Shown piece by piece: positions 1 through 7,451 of a stretch of 64,000 bases of DNA; position 1 is the first letter of the stretch; each line of letters begins with the position of its first letter. Source of the stretch: Blautia hominis (GTDB lineage Bacteria; Bacillota; Clostridia; Lachnospirales; Lachnospiraceae); NCBI GenBank assembly GCA_002270465.1, contig NQOF01000009.1, positions 108,043 to 172,042 of the forward strand, given 5' to 3'. Below the pieces are notes generated by a model. The model was not told the origin of the DNA and made no database searches. It saw only the letters and a list, made by a program, of their open reading frames with translations. Both the position numbers and the translations under genes were made by a program.

Positions 1-996
1 ATTCAACGTCATCGTTCTTATGGTAATGTTTCTGTTTCGTTTCGGAAGCAACAGGGGATGCGTTATCCCTATGATGCTTATAATGCACAATTTACGGGAT
101 ATGCTGGTAATACTTTTAAAATCTTTTATTCAAAGCTTGATTTATTGAATTATATTAATGGCGGAAAACCTGGCTCTTATCAGGGAAGTAATTTTAATAT
201 GCCTGTCTTATCCGGTAATACGCTTAATATTGACCTTGGTAAAGCTGCAGCGACAGACTGGGATAAAGTAAATAAGAGTATTTACGAGTCGGTTTCGGAT
301 GCTATAACGGATGCTGGCGGTTGGGGCGCTTTGGATGAATCCCAAAAGCAGGAAATCATAGATAGTAAAATGGAGGATATCCTTGGCAGCCTGGGTGAAA
401 TCGGGGACAATACAGGGCAGTCAAATGCTCTTCTCTCTTCCATCAAGGATATATTAAAGAGCATTAATAACCATGTAGTATCTATCTCTGATTACTTGAT
501 TGATGCCATTACAAATCAAGGTAAGTTATTTAATCTTTTTAAGGATTTTAGTTTTGAAAAACTTCTTGAAACCATCAAGGATTCCGGTGGTTCTGGTGGT
601 TCGATTGCTGATTCCGCTGTCGGTACAGTCATAGGCAGCTTTATTTCGGACTTATTGGAAAAGGTCATGAATGGAGATGAAACCGCTGAAGATGCAGTTT
701 CAATTCTGGTAACTAGGTTTTCAAAACTGGTTGATGTTTCTAAAACCAAATTTCCTTTTAGTCTTCCTTGGGATGTTGTAGTCATTTTTAAAACCTTGTC
801 TCATGAGCCGGAAACGCCTGTGATAGATTTTCCCATAAAAGTGGCATCTGTTGGATTTGACTATACGATTCATATTGATATGAAAGATTTTGAATCCCTG
901 TCTAAAATGTGCCGTGCCTTTTTTGCGATAACTTTTGCTTTGATATTGATTAAGCTTACTTTATTGATGATTAACAGGGGGGATCTGGATGCTTGA
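1..996 (+). CDS. Phage minor coat-like protein, 5'-truncated by the window
   Basis: The reading frame is open from base 1, so the true start is probably upstream. The ATG at 58 has no well-spaced ribosome binding site. The product (at least 331 codons here) has a Gly/Ser-containing middle section and one strongly hydrophobic segment at the very C-terminus (AFFAITFALILIKLTLLM) followed by a short charged tail. This fits a virion protein held in the inner membrane before phage extrusion, like inovirus pIII-type adsorption proteins. The next gene overlaps it by 8 bases, so the two are probably translated together. No receptor-binding motif is recognisable and function comes from position only. 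Confidence 0.6.
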   Translation: MQRHRSYGNVSVSFRKQQGMRYPYDAYNAQFTGYAGNTFKIFYSKLDLLNYINGGKPGSYQGSNFNMPVLSGNTLNIDLGKAAATDWDKVNKSIYESVSDAITDAGGWGALDESQKQEIIDSKMEDILGSLGEIGDNTGQSNALLSSIKDILKSINNHVVSISDYLIDAITNQGKLFNLFKDFSFEKLLETIKDSGGSGGSIADSAVGTVIGSFISDLLEKVMNGDETAEDAVSILVTRFSKLVDVSKTKFPFSLPWDVVVIFKTLSHEPETPVIDFPIKVASVGFDYTIHIDMKDFESLSKMCRAFFAITFALILIKLTLLMINRGDLDA

Positions 997-1207
997 CGTA
1001 GTATTTAATATTTTAACTGCATTGATTAATATTCTCCCGGCAAGTCCATTTCTGGCTTATGCGAAGTTTGCAGAGGGTATTGATCTGCTGGGTTATCTGA
1101 ACTGGTTTGTGCCTTTTGATATTTTTGCACTGATGTTGGAAAGCTGGATAGTCTGTATGGGACTATATTATAGCTATCGTATATCCAAAAGTAGTATGAA
1201 GCATTAA
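989..1207 (+). CDS. Small membrane protein, inovirus pVI-like position
   Basis: This 72-residue protein is mostly hydrophobic, with about two membrane spans (residues 3-25 and 42-62) and a basic tail ending KSSMKH. It starts at an ATG preceded by an AGGGGGG stretch, overlaps the coat-like gene by 8 bases and sits 10 bases before the Zot-like gene. In filamentous phages the gene between the adsorption protein and the assembly ATPase is a small minor coat protein (pVI type). The sequence has no specific motif, so this is assignment by size, membrane character and order. Confidence 0.5.
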   Translation: MLDVVFNILTALINILPASPFLAYAKFAEGIDLLGYLNWFVPFDIFALMLESWIVCMGLYYSYRISKSSMKH

Positions 1208-1217
1208 GGAGGATGCT

Positions 1218-1880
1218 ATGAGTGTATATTTTTTTAGTGGGAAACCGGGAAGTGGTAAATCGCTTCATGCCGCCCAGATGATTGACGAATGGGTGCGTCG
1301 TGGTAAAAATGTGATAACAAATTTTCCAATCAATGAACAGTTTTGGGATAAACGGAAGGCTAAAGGTAAAAGTGTCGGCATAGTTATCTCCTGTTCCAAT
1401 GATGAAATCTTGAAATACGGTGTGAAAGGGTTGGTTGGCTTCTCCGATCAGTTCCATAGCCGGAATAAAGAAGGTCAGATGATCGAGCGTCAGACGCTTG
1501 TCATCTTGGATGAATGCCAGACGTTGTTCAATTCAAGAAGCTGGAACATCAAAGGTCGTTCCGACTGGGTGATTTTATTTTCCCAGCACCGGAAGTTTGG
1601 ATTTGAGTTTCTGCTCATTTCCCAGGAAAAGACGTTTGTTGATAAACAAATCCGGGCGCAGTTCCAGTGGGAGTACGAGCACCGGAACATCAAGAATTTT
1701 AAAACCTTGGGATTTATCCTGGCTATGCTCTGTGGCGGTAATTTTTTTGTTGTTGTAGTACGGAGCATGGACGTAGGGAAGAAAGATCATGCGGAATTTA
1801 AAGGGAGTAGTAAGAAGTATTACAAGCTGTATGACAGCTATCGTATCTTCGACACGCAGACGTTAAGGGCTAACTACTGA
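1218..1880 (+). CDS. zot: Zot-type phage assembly ATPase (pI-like)
   Basis: The 220-residue product has a Walker A motif GKPGSGKS at residues 8-15 and a Walker B motif LVILDE at 94-99, the layout of the Zonular occludens toxin/pI family that drives extrusion of filamentous phage through the membrane. A hydrophobic stretch near residues 164-183 could be the single membrane span expected after the ATPase domain. It is shorter than proteobacterial pI proteins (about 350-400 residues), in line with the lack of an outer membrane and hence no need for a long periplasmic tail. RBS AAGGAGG lies before the ATG. The stop codon falls inside the left arm of a large stem-loop. This is the best single marker that the element is an inovirus. 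Confidence 0.82.
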   Translation: MSVYFFSGKPGSGKSLHAAQMIDEWVRRGKNVITNFPINEQFWDKRKAKGKSVGIVISCSNDEILKYGVKGLVGFSDQFHSRNKEGQMIERQTLVILDECQTLFNSRSWNIKGRSDWVILFSQHRKFGFEFLLISQEKTFVDKQIRAQFQWEYEHRNIKNFKTLGFILAMLCGGNFFVVVVRSMDVGKKDHAEFKGSSKKYYKLYDSYRIFDTQTLRANY

Positions 1881-1935
1881 CTGACGCCGGAGCTCGGGGC
1901 AGGGGCCCCGACTAGGCGGCTGTCAGTAGTCAGCC
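1868..1935 (+). other. Large two-tier stem-loop; candidate packaging signal, origin or terminator
   Basis: Outer arms GGCTAACTACTGAC (1868-1881) and GTCAGTAGTCAGCC (1922-1935) pair at 13 of 14 positions. Inside them TCGGGGC (1894-1900) pairs perfectly with GCCCCGA (1905-1911) around an AGGG loop. The GC-rich hairpin stands out in an AT-rich element and lies between the assembly and replication genes. Filamentous phages carry a packaging hairpin and a nicking origin in their intergenic region. A simple terminator is less likely because no T-run follows. Confidence 0.6.
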
Positions 1936-2154
1936 CATAGGCAAGGATGTAATTCAAAAGTTTAGCTGCAGCCAGGTTATCTGCAGAAAAAATGAGTTAC
2001 AAATCCTTCAACCACGTGCTTGTAATACGTGGTCTAGAAATACATCAAAAAAATGCTTAAAGCCCGCATAAATACAGGGGAAAACCGCATTTTTAAAATT
2101 TCGGGAAAACGGCATTTCCCGAAAAACTTTAGTATGATAAAGTGAGGTGTTAAT
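1936..2154 (+). promoter_or_regulatory. Non-coding region before rep with two further hairpins
   Basis: No gene is visible. CCACGT/ACGTGG arms sit at 2012-2017 and 2027-2032. A perfect 10-bp hairpin, TTTCGGGAAA/TTTCCCGAAA, lies at 2099-2108 and 2115-2124, only about 30 bases before the rep start. Its placement fits an operator or structured leader controlling rep, or part of the replication origin. Which of these is correct cannot be read from sequence alone. Confidence 0.5.
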
Positions 2155-3732
2155 TTGGTCTTAAAAAGAGAAATTTCTCAAACGCAAATCAGTAACGACC
2201 TGGATGATCAAATGAGAAATTATTGGTTTGATTTCCGTCAAAAAAAATTCTTACATAACATTGATACTTTTTATTACAGTGTCAAATTACAGGAAGACTT
2301 CACAGACGATTCAACAGATTCAGCAGTTCTCTTTTTCCGTAGATACTTCGAGCAAAAGAAATCTTTATTTAATAGAAATTACGGTGATAGTATTCCTCTT
2401 GAATTTGATGGGTGTGATGTACTGAATCTTCGGCCTTGTACTTTCGCAGGATTCTTTTCCATTTGCCTTGAATGCCCTGAATGGTTTGATATTTTCATTT
2501 CCCCTGTGGTTCCGCACGGTTCGGACGGTGGACTATCCGTGACCTGTGAGATCGTAGTTCAGATTCGCTCTTATATGCTTTGGATATATGGGGTGAACGA
2601 AAGCTTTGAAAGGTCTTATGAATATGTGAAGGCCATATGCAATTATTTTGATCTGCATGTTGATTACTGTCAAGAAAACCGGATTGATTATTGCTGGCAT
2701 AGTAATTATCTTTCAAATCCAGAAAAATTCTTTTCTCTTGATAATTTTTATAAGATGCGTGTGGATAGGTTCAAAGATGCTTTGACTCATAGTGCAAAGG
2801 TCGGTTCAGAGGATTATGAAATAGACTACATTTCTCTTGGTAAACGTTCAGATAAAGTATTTATTAGAATCTATCTCAAGAGTAAGGAAGTTGTGGAAAA
2901 GAACTATAAACCATGGTTTTTCAAGATTTGGCTGTTTAACGGTTTGATAAATAGATATGACTTTTTCGTATATGAAGAATGTTATAAAAGAAAATCATGG
3001 AAATATTTAGACATGGCAAGAGTGGCTTTTTATCATCAATATGGGGCTGACAAGATAAAGCTTGGACTTTGTAAAAAACTTTTGGACGGTACAGCTACCA
3101 TGGATGATGACAGGTTAAAAAAATTTGCTGATATGCTTACTCCAAAGGTAAATTTGATCATGAATGTGGAGTTTCAGACAATGAGGAAACATAGCAAGTC
3201 ATATCAATTGGCTCCATTTAAGGATAACAGTTCAAAGGGTGAGAAACAGCGGATTTATGATTATCTCGATAATCGAAGGATAATAGCTGATTATCTTACG
3301 CATTACGTTTTACGGTTAGTTGAACCCTCGGGAGATACAAATAAATCCCGTCGTGATTACTGTGCATTTTGGAAGGCATTAAGAAGCTGCCGTATGGTTG
3401 ATGTCTGCGTAGCTCCGAAACATGTAAAGCTGATTCGCCAGTACAATAGACAGCTTAATGGGAATATCATGAAAAAGCGTGCTATCAATGCGGCTGTAGT
3501 CTATGGCCTATATACCAGGGGATTGAATAAGGATAATGTTATACAGGATTTTGTCGAAGCTCTGTGTCAACTTAACGACAATGATATACACGAGGCATAT
3601 CGTTATAAACAAAAAAAAGCCCGCCAATTCAATGCGGATGAACTGGCGGAAACTTATGTAAGCGATGCTACTCATAAATATGAAATTGTCAACATTGATA
3701 CAGGTGAATTATCTATTCCTATAGTACCATAA
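2155..3732 (+). CDS. Phage replication initiator, Rep_trans (PF02486)-like
   Basis: The 525-residue protein starts at a TTG preceded by AGTGAGGTG. The segment ENRIDYCWH (about residues 175-183) followed by SLGKRSDKVFIRIYLKSKEV (about 225-244) matches the layout of the 'replication initiation factor' family, in which an Arg-Ile-Asp core is followed by a Gly-x-Arg-x-Ser...Arg-Ile-Tyr-x-Lys block. These proteins nick one strand at the origin and start rolling-circle replication of small plasmids and inoviruses. It lies directly behind the hairpin region that probably holds its origin. The long C-terminal half (from about residue 260) is basic and not recognised. Conserved catalytic Tyr cannot be placed with certainty. 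Confidence 0.7.
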   Translation: MVLKREISQTQISNDLDDQMRNYWFDFRQKKFLHNIDTFYYSVKLQEDFTDDSTDSAVLFFRRYFEQKKSLFNRNYGDSIPLEFDGCDVLNLRPCTFAGFFSICLECPEWFDIFISPVVPHGSDGGLSVTCEIVVQIRSYMLWIYGVNESFERSYEYVKAICNYFDLHVDYCQENRIDYCWHSNYLSNPEKFFSLDNFYKMRVDRFKDALTHSAKVGSEDYEIDYISLGKRSDKVFIRIYLKSKEVVEKNYKPWFFKIWLFNGLINRYDFFVYEECYKRKSWKYLDMARVAFYHQYGADKIKLGLCKKLLDGTATMDDDRLKKFADMLTPKVNLIMNVEFQTMRKHSKSYQLAPFKDNSSKGEKQRIYDYLDNRRIIADYLTHYVLRLVEPSGDTNKSRRDYCAFWKALRSCRMVDVCVAPKHVKLIRQYNRQLNGNIMKKRAINAAVVYGLYTRGLNKDNVIQDFVEALCQLNDNDIHEAYRYKQKKARQFNADELAETYVSDATHKYEIVNIDTGELSIPIVP

Positions 3733-3839
3733 TTTATTCGGTTTTACAATAATCAAATCTGTATCTCAAATTAAGTATGCAGCGAAGCCCGATCGGCTCC
3801 GGCCGGAGCTGTACGTGAAATACAAATGGAGGAAATAAT
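3733..3839 (+). promoter_or_regulatory. Short spacer with a perfect 14-bp palindrome
   Basis: The 107-base gap after rep holds GCTCCGGCCGGAGC (3796-3809), a perfect GC-rich palindrome in AT-rich surroundings. It may be an operator or a weak terminator between rep and the next gene pair. A clear GGAGGAA site (about 3828-3834) precedes the following gene. Confidence 0.4.
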
Positions 3840-4061
3840 ATGTACGATTTATTCTTCTTTGATAAAGAATTTCATACCTTTGTGACTTATGAATTTGTTT
3901 TTCTTTCAGCTATATTTTTAGTATTAGATTATAACATTAATATACCTTTGTCTATTTATTTTTTGATTATGTTATTTGCATATAATCGTGAAGGTATAGA
4001 AGAGGAAGATTCTGGTCGTTTTGATACCTATTTTCTTAATAAGTATAAATGGTTAATATGA
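3840..4061 (+). CDS. Small membrane protein of the prophage, unknown function
   Basis: A 73-residue protein with two hydrophobic spans (about residues 16-30 and 34-47) and a charged C-terminal half. The ATG follows a strong GGAGGAAATAAT site. It lies 9 bases before the integrase and is probably co-transcribed with it. I recognise no family. Possible roles include superinfection exclusion or a small virion protein, but nothing in the sequence decides. Confidence 0.6.
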   Translation: MYDLFFFDKEFHTFVTYEFVFLSAIFLVLDYNINIPLSIYFLIMLFAYNREGIEEEDSGRFDTYFLNKYKWLI

Positions 4062-4070
4062 GGTGAGATC

Positions 4071-5045
4071 ATGGATATAAATTTACAACAAGCTTTTGAT
4101 TTATTTATATTTGACCGGGAAACATATTGCAACGCAAAGACCGTTAAAAATTATAAAAATACTCTCTCTTACTTTTTTGATTATATGAAAGAAACTTATC
4201 ATTGCGAAATATGTGATATTAAATTATCAGATGTCACTTTGATGGATCTAAAGGGTTATGTAATCATGCTTCGCAAGAGGGATAAACTGTCAAGTCATCC
4301 TTACAAACCTACGGAGCATAAGCCCATAACAAATACTTCCATCCGAACGTATTCCATTGATCTGAGGACTTTTTTTAATTTCCTTTACGATAATGACTAT
4401 ATGGAAAATAATCTGATGAAAAAATTCAAGCTCATAAAGAGAGAAACTAAATTGGTACTCCCGCTATTTGCGGATGAGGTAAAGGAAATTGACACTTTGT
4501 TTAACTTAAAAACCTGTAGCGGATTAAGAAATTACTGCATGGTACATTTGATGCTGGACGAGGGTTTACGATCTGGGGATGTTTGCAACCTTCGTATTCA
4601 TAATATTAATTTTCAACAGAATCATATCTTAATTTTTGACGGAAAAGGAAATAAGGATAGGATAGTTCCCCTTGCCAGCGGATTAAAAAAGCACCTGCAT
4701 CAGTATGCTACAATTTATCGTCCGTATACGGAACACGATTATATGTTCTGTTCCGCTGACGGTTCTCATTCTCCGGTAACTGAGAATACTATCAAATGTT
4801 TATTTGCCCGCATACGCAAAAAGACAGAGATTACAAGGCTAAAACCGCATTTATTAAGACATATTTTTGCTACGTCGTTTATCCTTGGCGGCGGCGATCT
4901 GGAATCATTAAGGATATATCTGGGACATACCAGTTATGACACAACACAGAATTATTTACACCTGGCGAATACATATAACCGAATGGGATCTGATGTTTAT
5001 CGCCTGGATAAAATATTTTTCAAGACTTATTATAGTGTATCATAG
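4071..5045 (+). CDS. int: Tyrosine recombinase/integrase
   Basis: The 324-residue protein has an N-terminal SAM-like core-binding region (about residues 1-110) and a complete catalytic domain: Arg167 in EGLRSGD, Lys in GKGNKDR (192-197), His260 and Arg263 in HLLRH, His286 in GHTSYD and nucleophile Tyr295 in NYLHL. It starts at an ATG behind GAGGTGAG. It would integrate and excise the phage genome. Its 3' end lies 85 bases from the 3' end of tRNA-Arg, typical of integrases sitting next to their attachment site. Many inoviruses borrow host XerCD instead, so a self-encoded integrase marks this as an integrative lineage. Confidence 0.92.
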   Translation: MDINLQQAFDLFIFDRETYCNAKTVKNYKNTLSYFFDYMKETYHCEICDIKLSDVTLMDLKGYVIMLRKRDKLSSHPYKPTEHKPITNTSIRTYSIDLRTFFNFLYDNDYMENNLMKKFKLIKRETKLVLPLFADEVKEIDTLFNLKTCSGLRNYCMVHLMLDEGLRSGDVCNLRIHNINFQQNHILIFDGKGNKDRIVPLASGLKKHLHQYATIYRPYTEHDYMFCSADGSHSPVTENTIKCLFARIRKKTEITRLKPHLLRHIFATSFILGGGDLESLRIYLGHTSYDTTQNYLHLANTYNRMGSDVYRLDKIFFKTYYSVS

Positions 5046-5092
5046 TCAAACACACGTAAATGACCAGAGTGTTACTTTCCGGAAAATAAAAC

Positions 5093-5126
5093 AAAGCCCT
5101 GTCTGCATCCTTGCAAACAGGGCTTT
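5093..5126 (-). terminator. Intrinsic terminator of tRNA-Arg
   Basis: Arms AAAGCCCTGT (5093-5102) and ACAGGGCTTT (5117-5126) pair perfectly, extended by TTGCA/TGCAA bases in the middle. Read on the minus strand the hairpin is followed by TGTTTTATTTTCC. It lies just 3' of tRNA-Arg. On the plus strand it may also stop transcripts leaving the integrase. Confidence 0.8.
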
Positions 5127-5129
5127 TGA

Positions 5130-5203
5130 CGTGCGCGAGAAGATTCGAACTCCCGACCTTCTGGTCCGTAGCCAGACGCTCTATCCAGCTGAGCTACGCG
5201 CAC
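5130..5203 (-). tRNA. tRNA-Arg (anticodon ACG)
   Basis: On the minus strand the sequence folds into a complete cloverleaf with acceptor pair GTGCGCG/CGCGCAC, D-arm GCTCAGCTGGATAGAGC, anticodon stem TCTGG/CCAGA with loop CTACGGA, and T-arm containing TTCGAAT. The anticodon is ACG (Arg). No CCA is encoded. The gene has its own promoter and terminator and its 3' end faces the integrated phage. Confidence 0.96.
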
Positions 5204-5254
5204 ATCCAATCATTGGATAGATATTAATTTGTTATTGCCTTAGCAACGAAATTT

Positions 5255-5283
5255 ATTATATCTTATGGTACGAAAAATGTCAA
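5255..5283 (-). promoter_or_regulatory. Sigma-70-type promoter of tRNA-Arg
   Basis: On the minus strand TTGACA (5278-5283) and TATAAT (5255-5260) are both perfect consensus hexamers spaced by 17 bases. Transcription would start near 5247, about 45 bases before the mature tRNA 5' end. Confidence 0.88.
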
Positions 5284-5301
5284 TAGGTTTTTTAAAACTT
5301 T

Positions 5302-5438
5302 TTGTAACTATACAGTAGGTCTGCGCATTTACTGCGCCGACCGTAAAAAAACCTTGAGCTGCAAGCAAAAATCCCATCGCCCAAGGCGATTCTGCATGGA
5401 TTTTTGCCCGTAACTGGGAAGGTACTGAACAGTTACAA
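5302..5438. repeat. Palindromic intergenic element, about 137 bp
   Basis: Outer arms TTGTAACT (5302-5309) and AGTTACAA (5431-5438) enclose a strong hairpin with perfect 10-bp arms GCAAAAATCC (5365-5374) and GGATTTTTGC (5398-5407), itself enclosing ATCGCC/GGCGAT. There is no reading frame of note. The ends GTAACTAT...CTGAACAGTTAC loosely resemble the terminal repeats of the MITE-like copies at 41.2, 44.5 and 59.9 kb, so it may be a decayed relative. Together with promoters on each side it accounts for the 326-base gap between tRNA-Arg and the next gene. Confidence 0.45.
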
Positions 5439-5456
5439 CTTTTTTATCCTCTATAC

Positions 5457-5485
5457 TTGCCATTTTTCGGCGAATTGTTTATAGT
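5457..5485 (+). promoter_or_regulatory. Promoter of the COG3044-type ATPase gene
   Basis: TTGCCA (5457-5462) and TATAGT (5480-5485) are spaced by exactly 17 bases. The start codon at 5530 follows after an AAAGGAG site. Both hexamers match sigma-70 consensus at five of six positions or better. Confidence 0.72.
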
Positions 5486-5529
5486 AAAAGATAAGCGCAA
5501 TTTACCTATTATAAAGGAGTTACAATATT

Positions 5530-7275
5530 ATGAGAGCATCATCAGATTTGAAGACCATGCTGGCCTCCATCCACCGGAAAAGTTATCCTGCCTACAAGGA
5601 TCTGCGGGGTGTCTACGCTTTTGGTGACTATACATTATCCATTGACCATGTGCAGGGCGACCCTTTTGCGGCTCCCTCCAGCCTGAGTATCCGGATCCCT
5701 CTTTTGACGGCGGGATTTCCGTCCCAATACTACAAGGAAAAACATACCCGGATCGCTCTTCAGGACTATCTGAACAGACAGTTTGAACAACAGGTGTATC
5801 ATTTCAGCTTCAAGGCCAAAGGTTCCGGGAAAAGCGGGCTTATCTCTGTCAGCCGCTGCGGACAGGAAATCCTGGACCGCACTGCCTGTGAAATCACGGA
5901 CAGGGATCTGACTGCCCGCTTTACCGTAGGTTTCCCTGCAAACGGCAGGACCATCAATGCTCCTGAGCTGGAAAAAATCCTGTTTGAATTTCTGCCGGTA
6001 TGTGTGCGGAAATCCTTCCTGTATAAAAACCAGAATGCCAAAGCTGTGGAAAATGTGTTCTTTTTGGCAGAAGACCAGCAATTCATCAGAGAAGAGCTGA
6101 AAAACCGAAATCTGGCCGCTTTCGTGGCGGACGGCGCCATCCTTCCCAGACAGAGCGGCGTATCGGACAAGCCGCTTTCAGACTGCGTCCCCTTCTCCTC
6201 CCCGGATTCCATGCGCACAGAGCTTCACCTTCCCCATAAGGGTAAAATCACCGGCATGGGCATTCCTGTGGGCATTACCCTGATTGTGGGCGGCGGCTAC
6301 CACGGAAAATCCACTCTTCTGAACGCCTTGGAATCCGGTGTGTACAATCACATTGCAGGGGACGGCAGAGAGTACGTCATTGCAGATGACACGGCAGTGA
6401 AGCTGCGCTCCGAGGACGGACGTTTTGTAAAAGATGTGGACATCTCCATGTTCATCAATGACCTTCCCAACAAGAAGGATACCCACTGCTTCTCCACACC
6501 GGATGCCAGCGGAAGCACCTCCCAGGCTGCCGCCATAGTGGAGAGCATGGAAGCAGGTTCCCATCTGTTTTTCATAGATGAAGATACCTCTGCCACCAAC
6601 TTCATGGTGCGTGATACCTTCATGCAGCATGTGATCAGCCGGCACAAGGAACCTATCACTCCATTTTTAGAGCGCGCCAGAGATTTGTACACCAAAGCGG
6701 GGATCTCCACCATCCTGGTTGCAGGCAGCAGCGGCGCTTTCTTCCACATTGCAGACACGATCATCCAGATGGACTGCTACCGCCCGGTGGATATCACTGA
6801 ATCTGTAAAAAAGCTCTGCAAAGACTTTCCTCTTCCCCCTGCAGACACCCCTGCCTTCCTCCTGCCCGAAAGCCGCAGGATCATGACCACACCGGATTTT
6901 CGTGATTCCTCCCCCCGCCACCGGGGACGCGGGCCGAAAGACAGCGGAAACGGCGCCAGGGAAGAACGGAGTTTAAAGACCAAAACACATGACCGCTACA
7001 CCTTTTCCATCGGTAAGGAATCTGTAGACCTGCGGTATGTGGAACAGCTCACAGACTACGAGCAGACGGCAGCGCTTGCCGCCATCCTGCGCTATGCCTG
7101 TGAAAACCTGATAGACGGAAAAAGGACTTTAGACCAGATTGTCAGGCTGCTCCTGCACCAGCTTGGGACAAAAGGCCTCTCCTCTGTCTGCGGGACTTCC
7201 TACACCCCGTGCGGACTGGCTATGCCCAGGGCTCAGGAGATATACGCCTGCTTTAATCGTTTCAGAAGACAGTAA
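5530..7275 (+). CDS. Predicted ATPase of the ABC class (COG3044-like)
   Basis: The 581-residue protein has a P-loop in VGGGYHGKSTLLNALE at about residues 252-267 and a later acidic FFIDEDTSATNFM segment that fits a Walker B/D-loop pair. A glycine-rich KGSGKSGLISVSR segment lies earlier. The long N-terminal region (to about 230), the GGGYHGKST loop and the C-terminal helical region are typical of the widespread bacterial family annotated as 'predicted ATPase of the ABC class'. Its role is unknown; some relatives are thought to act on RNA or nucleotides. There is no transmembrane segment, so it is cytosolic and not a transporter. It is transcribed alone from its own promoter. Confidence 0.8.
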   Translation: MRASSDLKTMLASIHRKSYPAYKDLRGVYAFGDYTLSIDHVQGDPFAAPSSLSIRIPLLTAGFPSQYYKEKHTRIALQDYLNRQFEQQVYHFSFKAKGSGKSGLISVSRCGQEILDRTACEITDRDLTARFTVGFPANGRTINAPELEKILFEFLPVCVRKSFLYKNQNAKAVENVFFLAEDQQFIREELKNRNLAAFVADGAILPRQSGVSDKPLSDCVPFSSPDSMRTELHLPHKGKITGMGIPVGITLIVGGGYHGKSTLLNALESGVYNHIAGDGREYVIADDTAVKLRSEDGRFVKDVDISMFINDLPNKKDTHCFSTPDASGSTSQAAAIVESMEAGSHLFFIDEDTSATNFMVRDTFMQHVISRHKEPITPFLERARDLYTKAGISTILVAGSSGAFFHIADTIIQMDCYRPVDITESVKKLCKDFPLPPADTPAFLLPESRRIMTTPDFRDSSPRHRGRGPKDSGNGAREERSLKTKTHDRYTFSIGKESVDLRYVEQLTDYEQTAALAAILRYACENLIDGKRTLDQIVRLLLHQLGTKGLSSVCGTSYTPCGLAMPRAQEIYACFNRFRRQ

Positions 7276-7325
7276 AACACAAAAAACTTTATAAAACGTG
7301 AGAATCATCACGGCATTTTAAAAAT

Positions 7326-7417
7326 ACTGCGGCTATACTTATCTGCATAAGCATTGGAAACCGAACGGTCATACCTTACGTTCCATTGCAGCCAAATAAG
7401 TGAAGCCGCAGTTTTTT
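7326..7417 (+). promoter_or_regulatory. Structured leader/attenuator before asrABC
   Basis: A long branched stem closes with ACTGCGGCT (7326-7334) pairing AGCCGCAGT (7404-7412) and ACTTAT (7337-7342) pairing ATAAGT (7396-7401). Inside, CTGCA/TGCAG (7343-7347, 7387-7391) and TGGAA/TTCCA (7355-7359, 7381-7385) stack further. Six T residues follow directly (7412-7417). Only 34 bases separate it from the asrA start, with room for an RBS but hardly for a promoter. That fits a terminator-type leader (cis-regulatory RNA) controlling asr. It could instead just be the terminator of the preceding gene. Confidence 0.5.
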
Positions 7418-7451
7418 GCGTTCTCACACCATTTATGAAAGAGGTGAAATT

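Larger units (their letters stand above)
1..5129 (+). mobile_element. Integrated filamentous phage (inovirus-like prophage), right part
   Basis: Six plus-strand genes follow the inovirus order: a coat-like protein with a C-terminal membrane anchor, a small membrane protein, a Zot-type assembly ATPase, a non-coding hairpin region, a Rep_trans-like replication initiator, a small membrane protein and a tyrosine integrase. Base composition is clearly more AT-rich than the host genes that begin at 5530, and there is no host-type gene in the block. The right end abuts the 3' side of a tRNA-Arg gene, a usual target for tyrosine integrases. The left end lies outside the window, so the major coat gene, ssDNA-binding protein and left attachment site cannot be checked. 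Assignment rests on gene order and family resemblance; the exact boundary near 5050-5130 is inferred. Confidence 0.8.
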
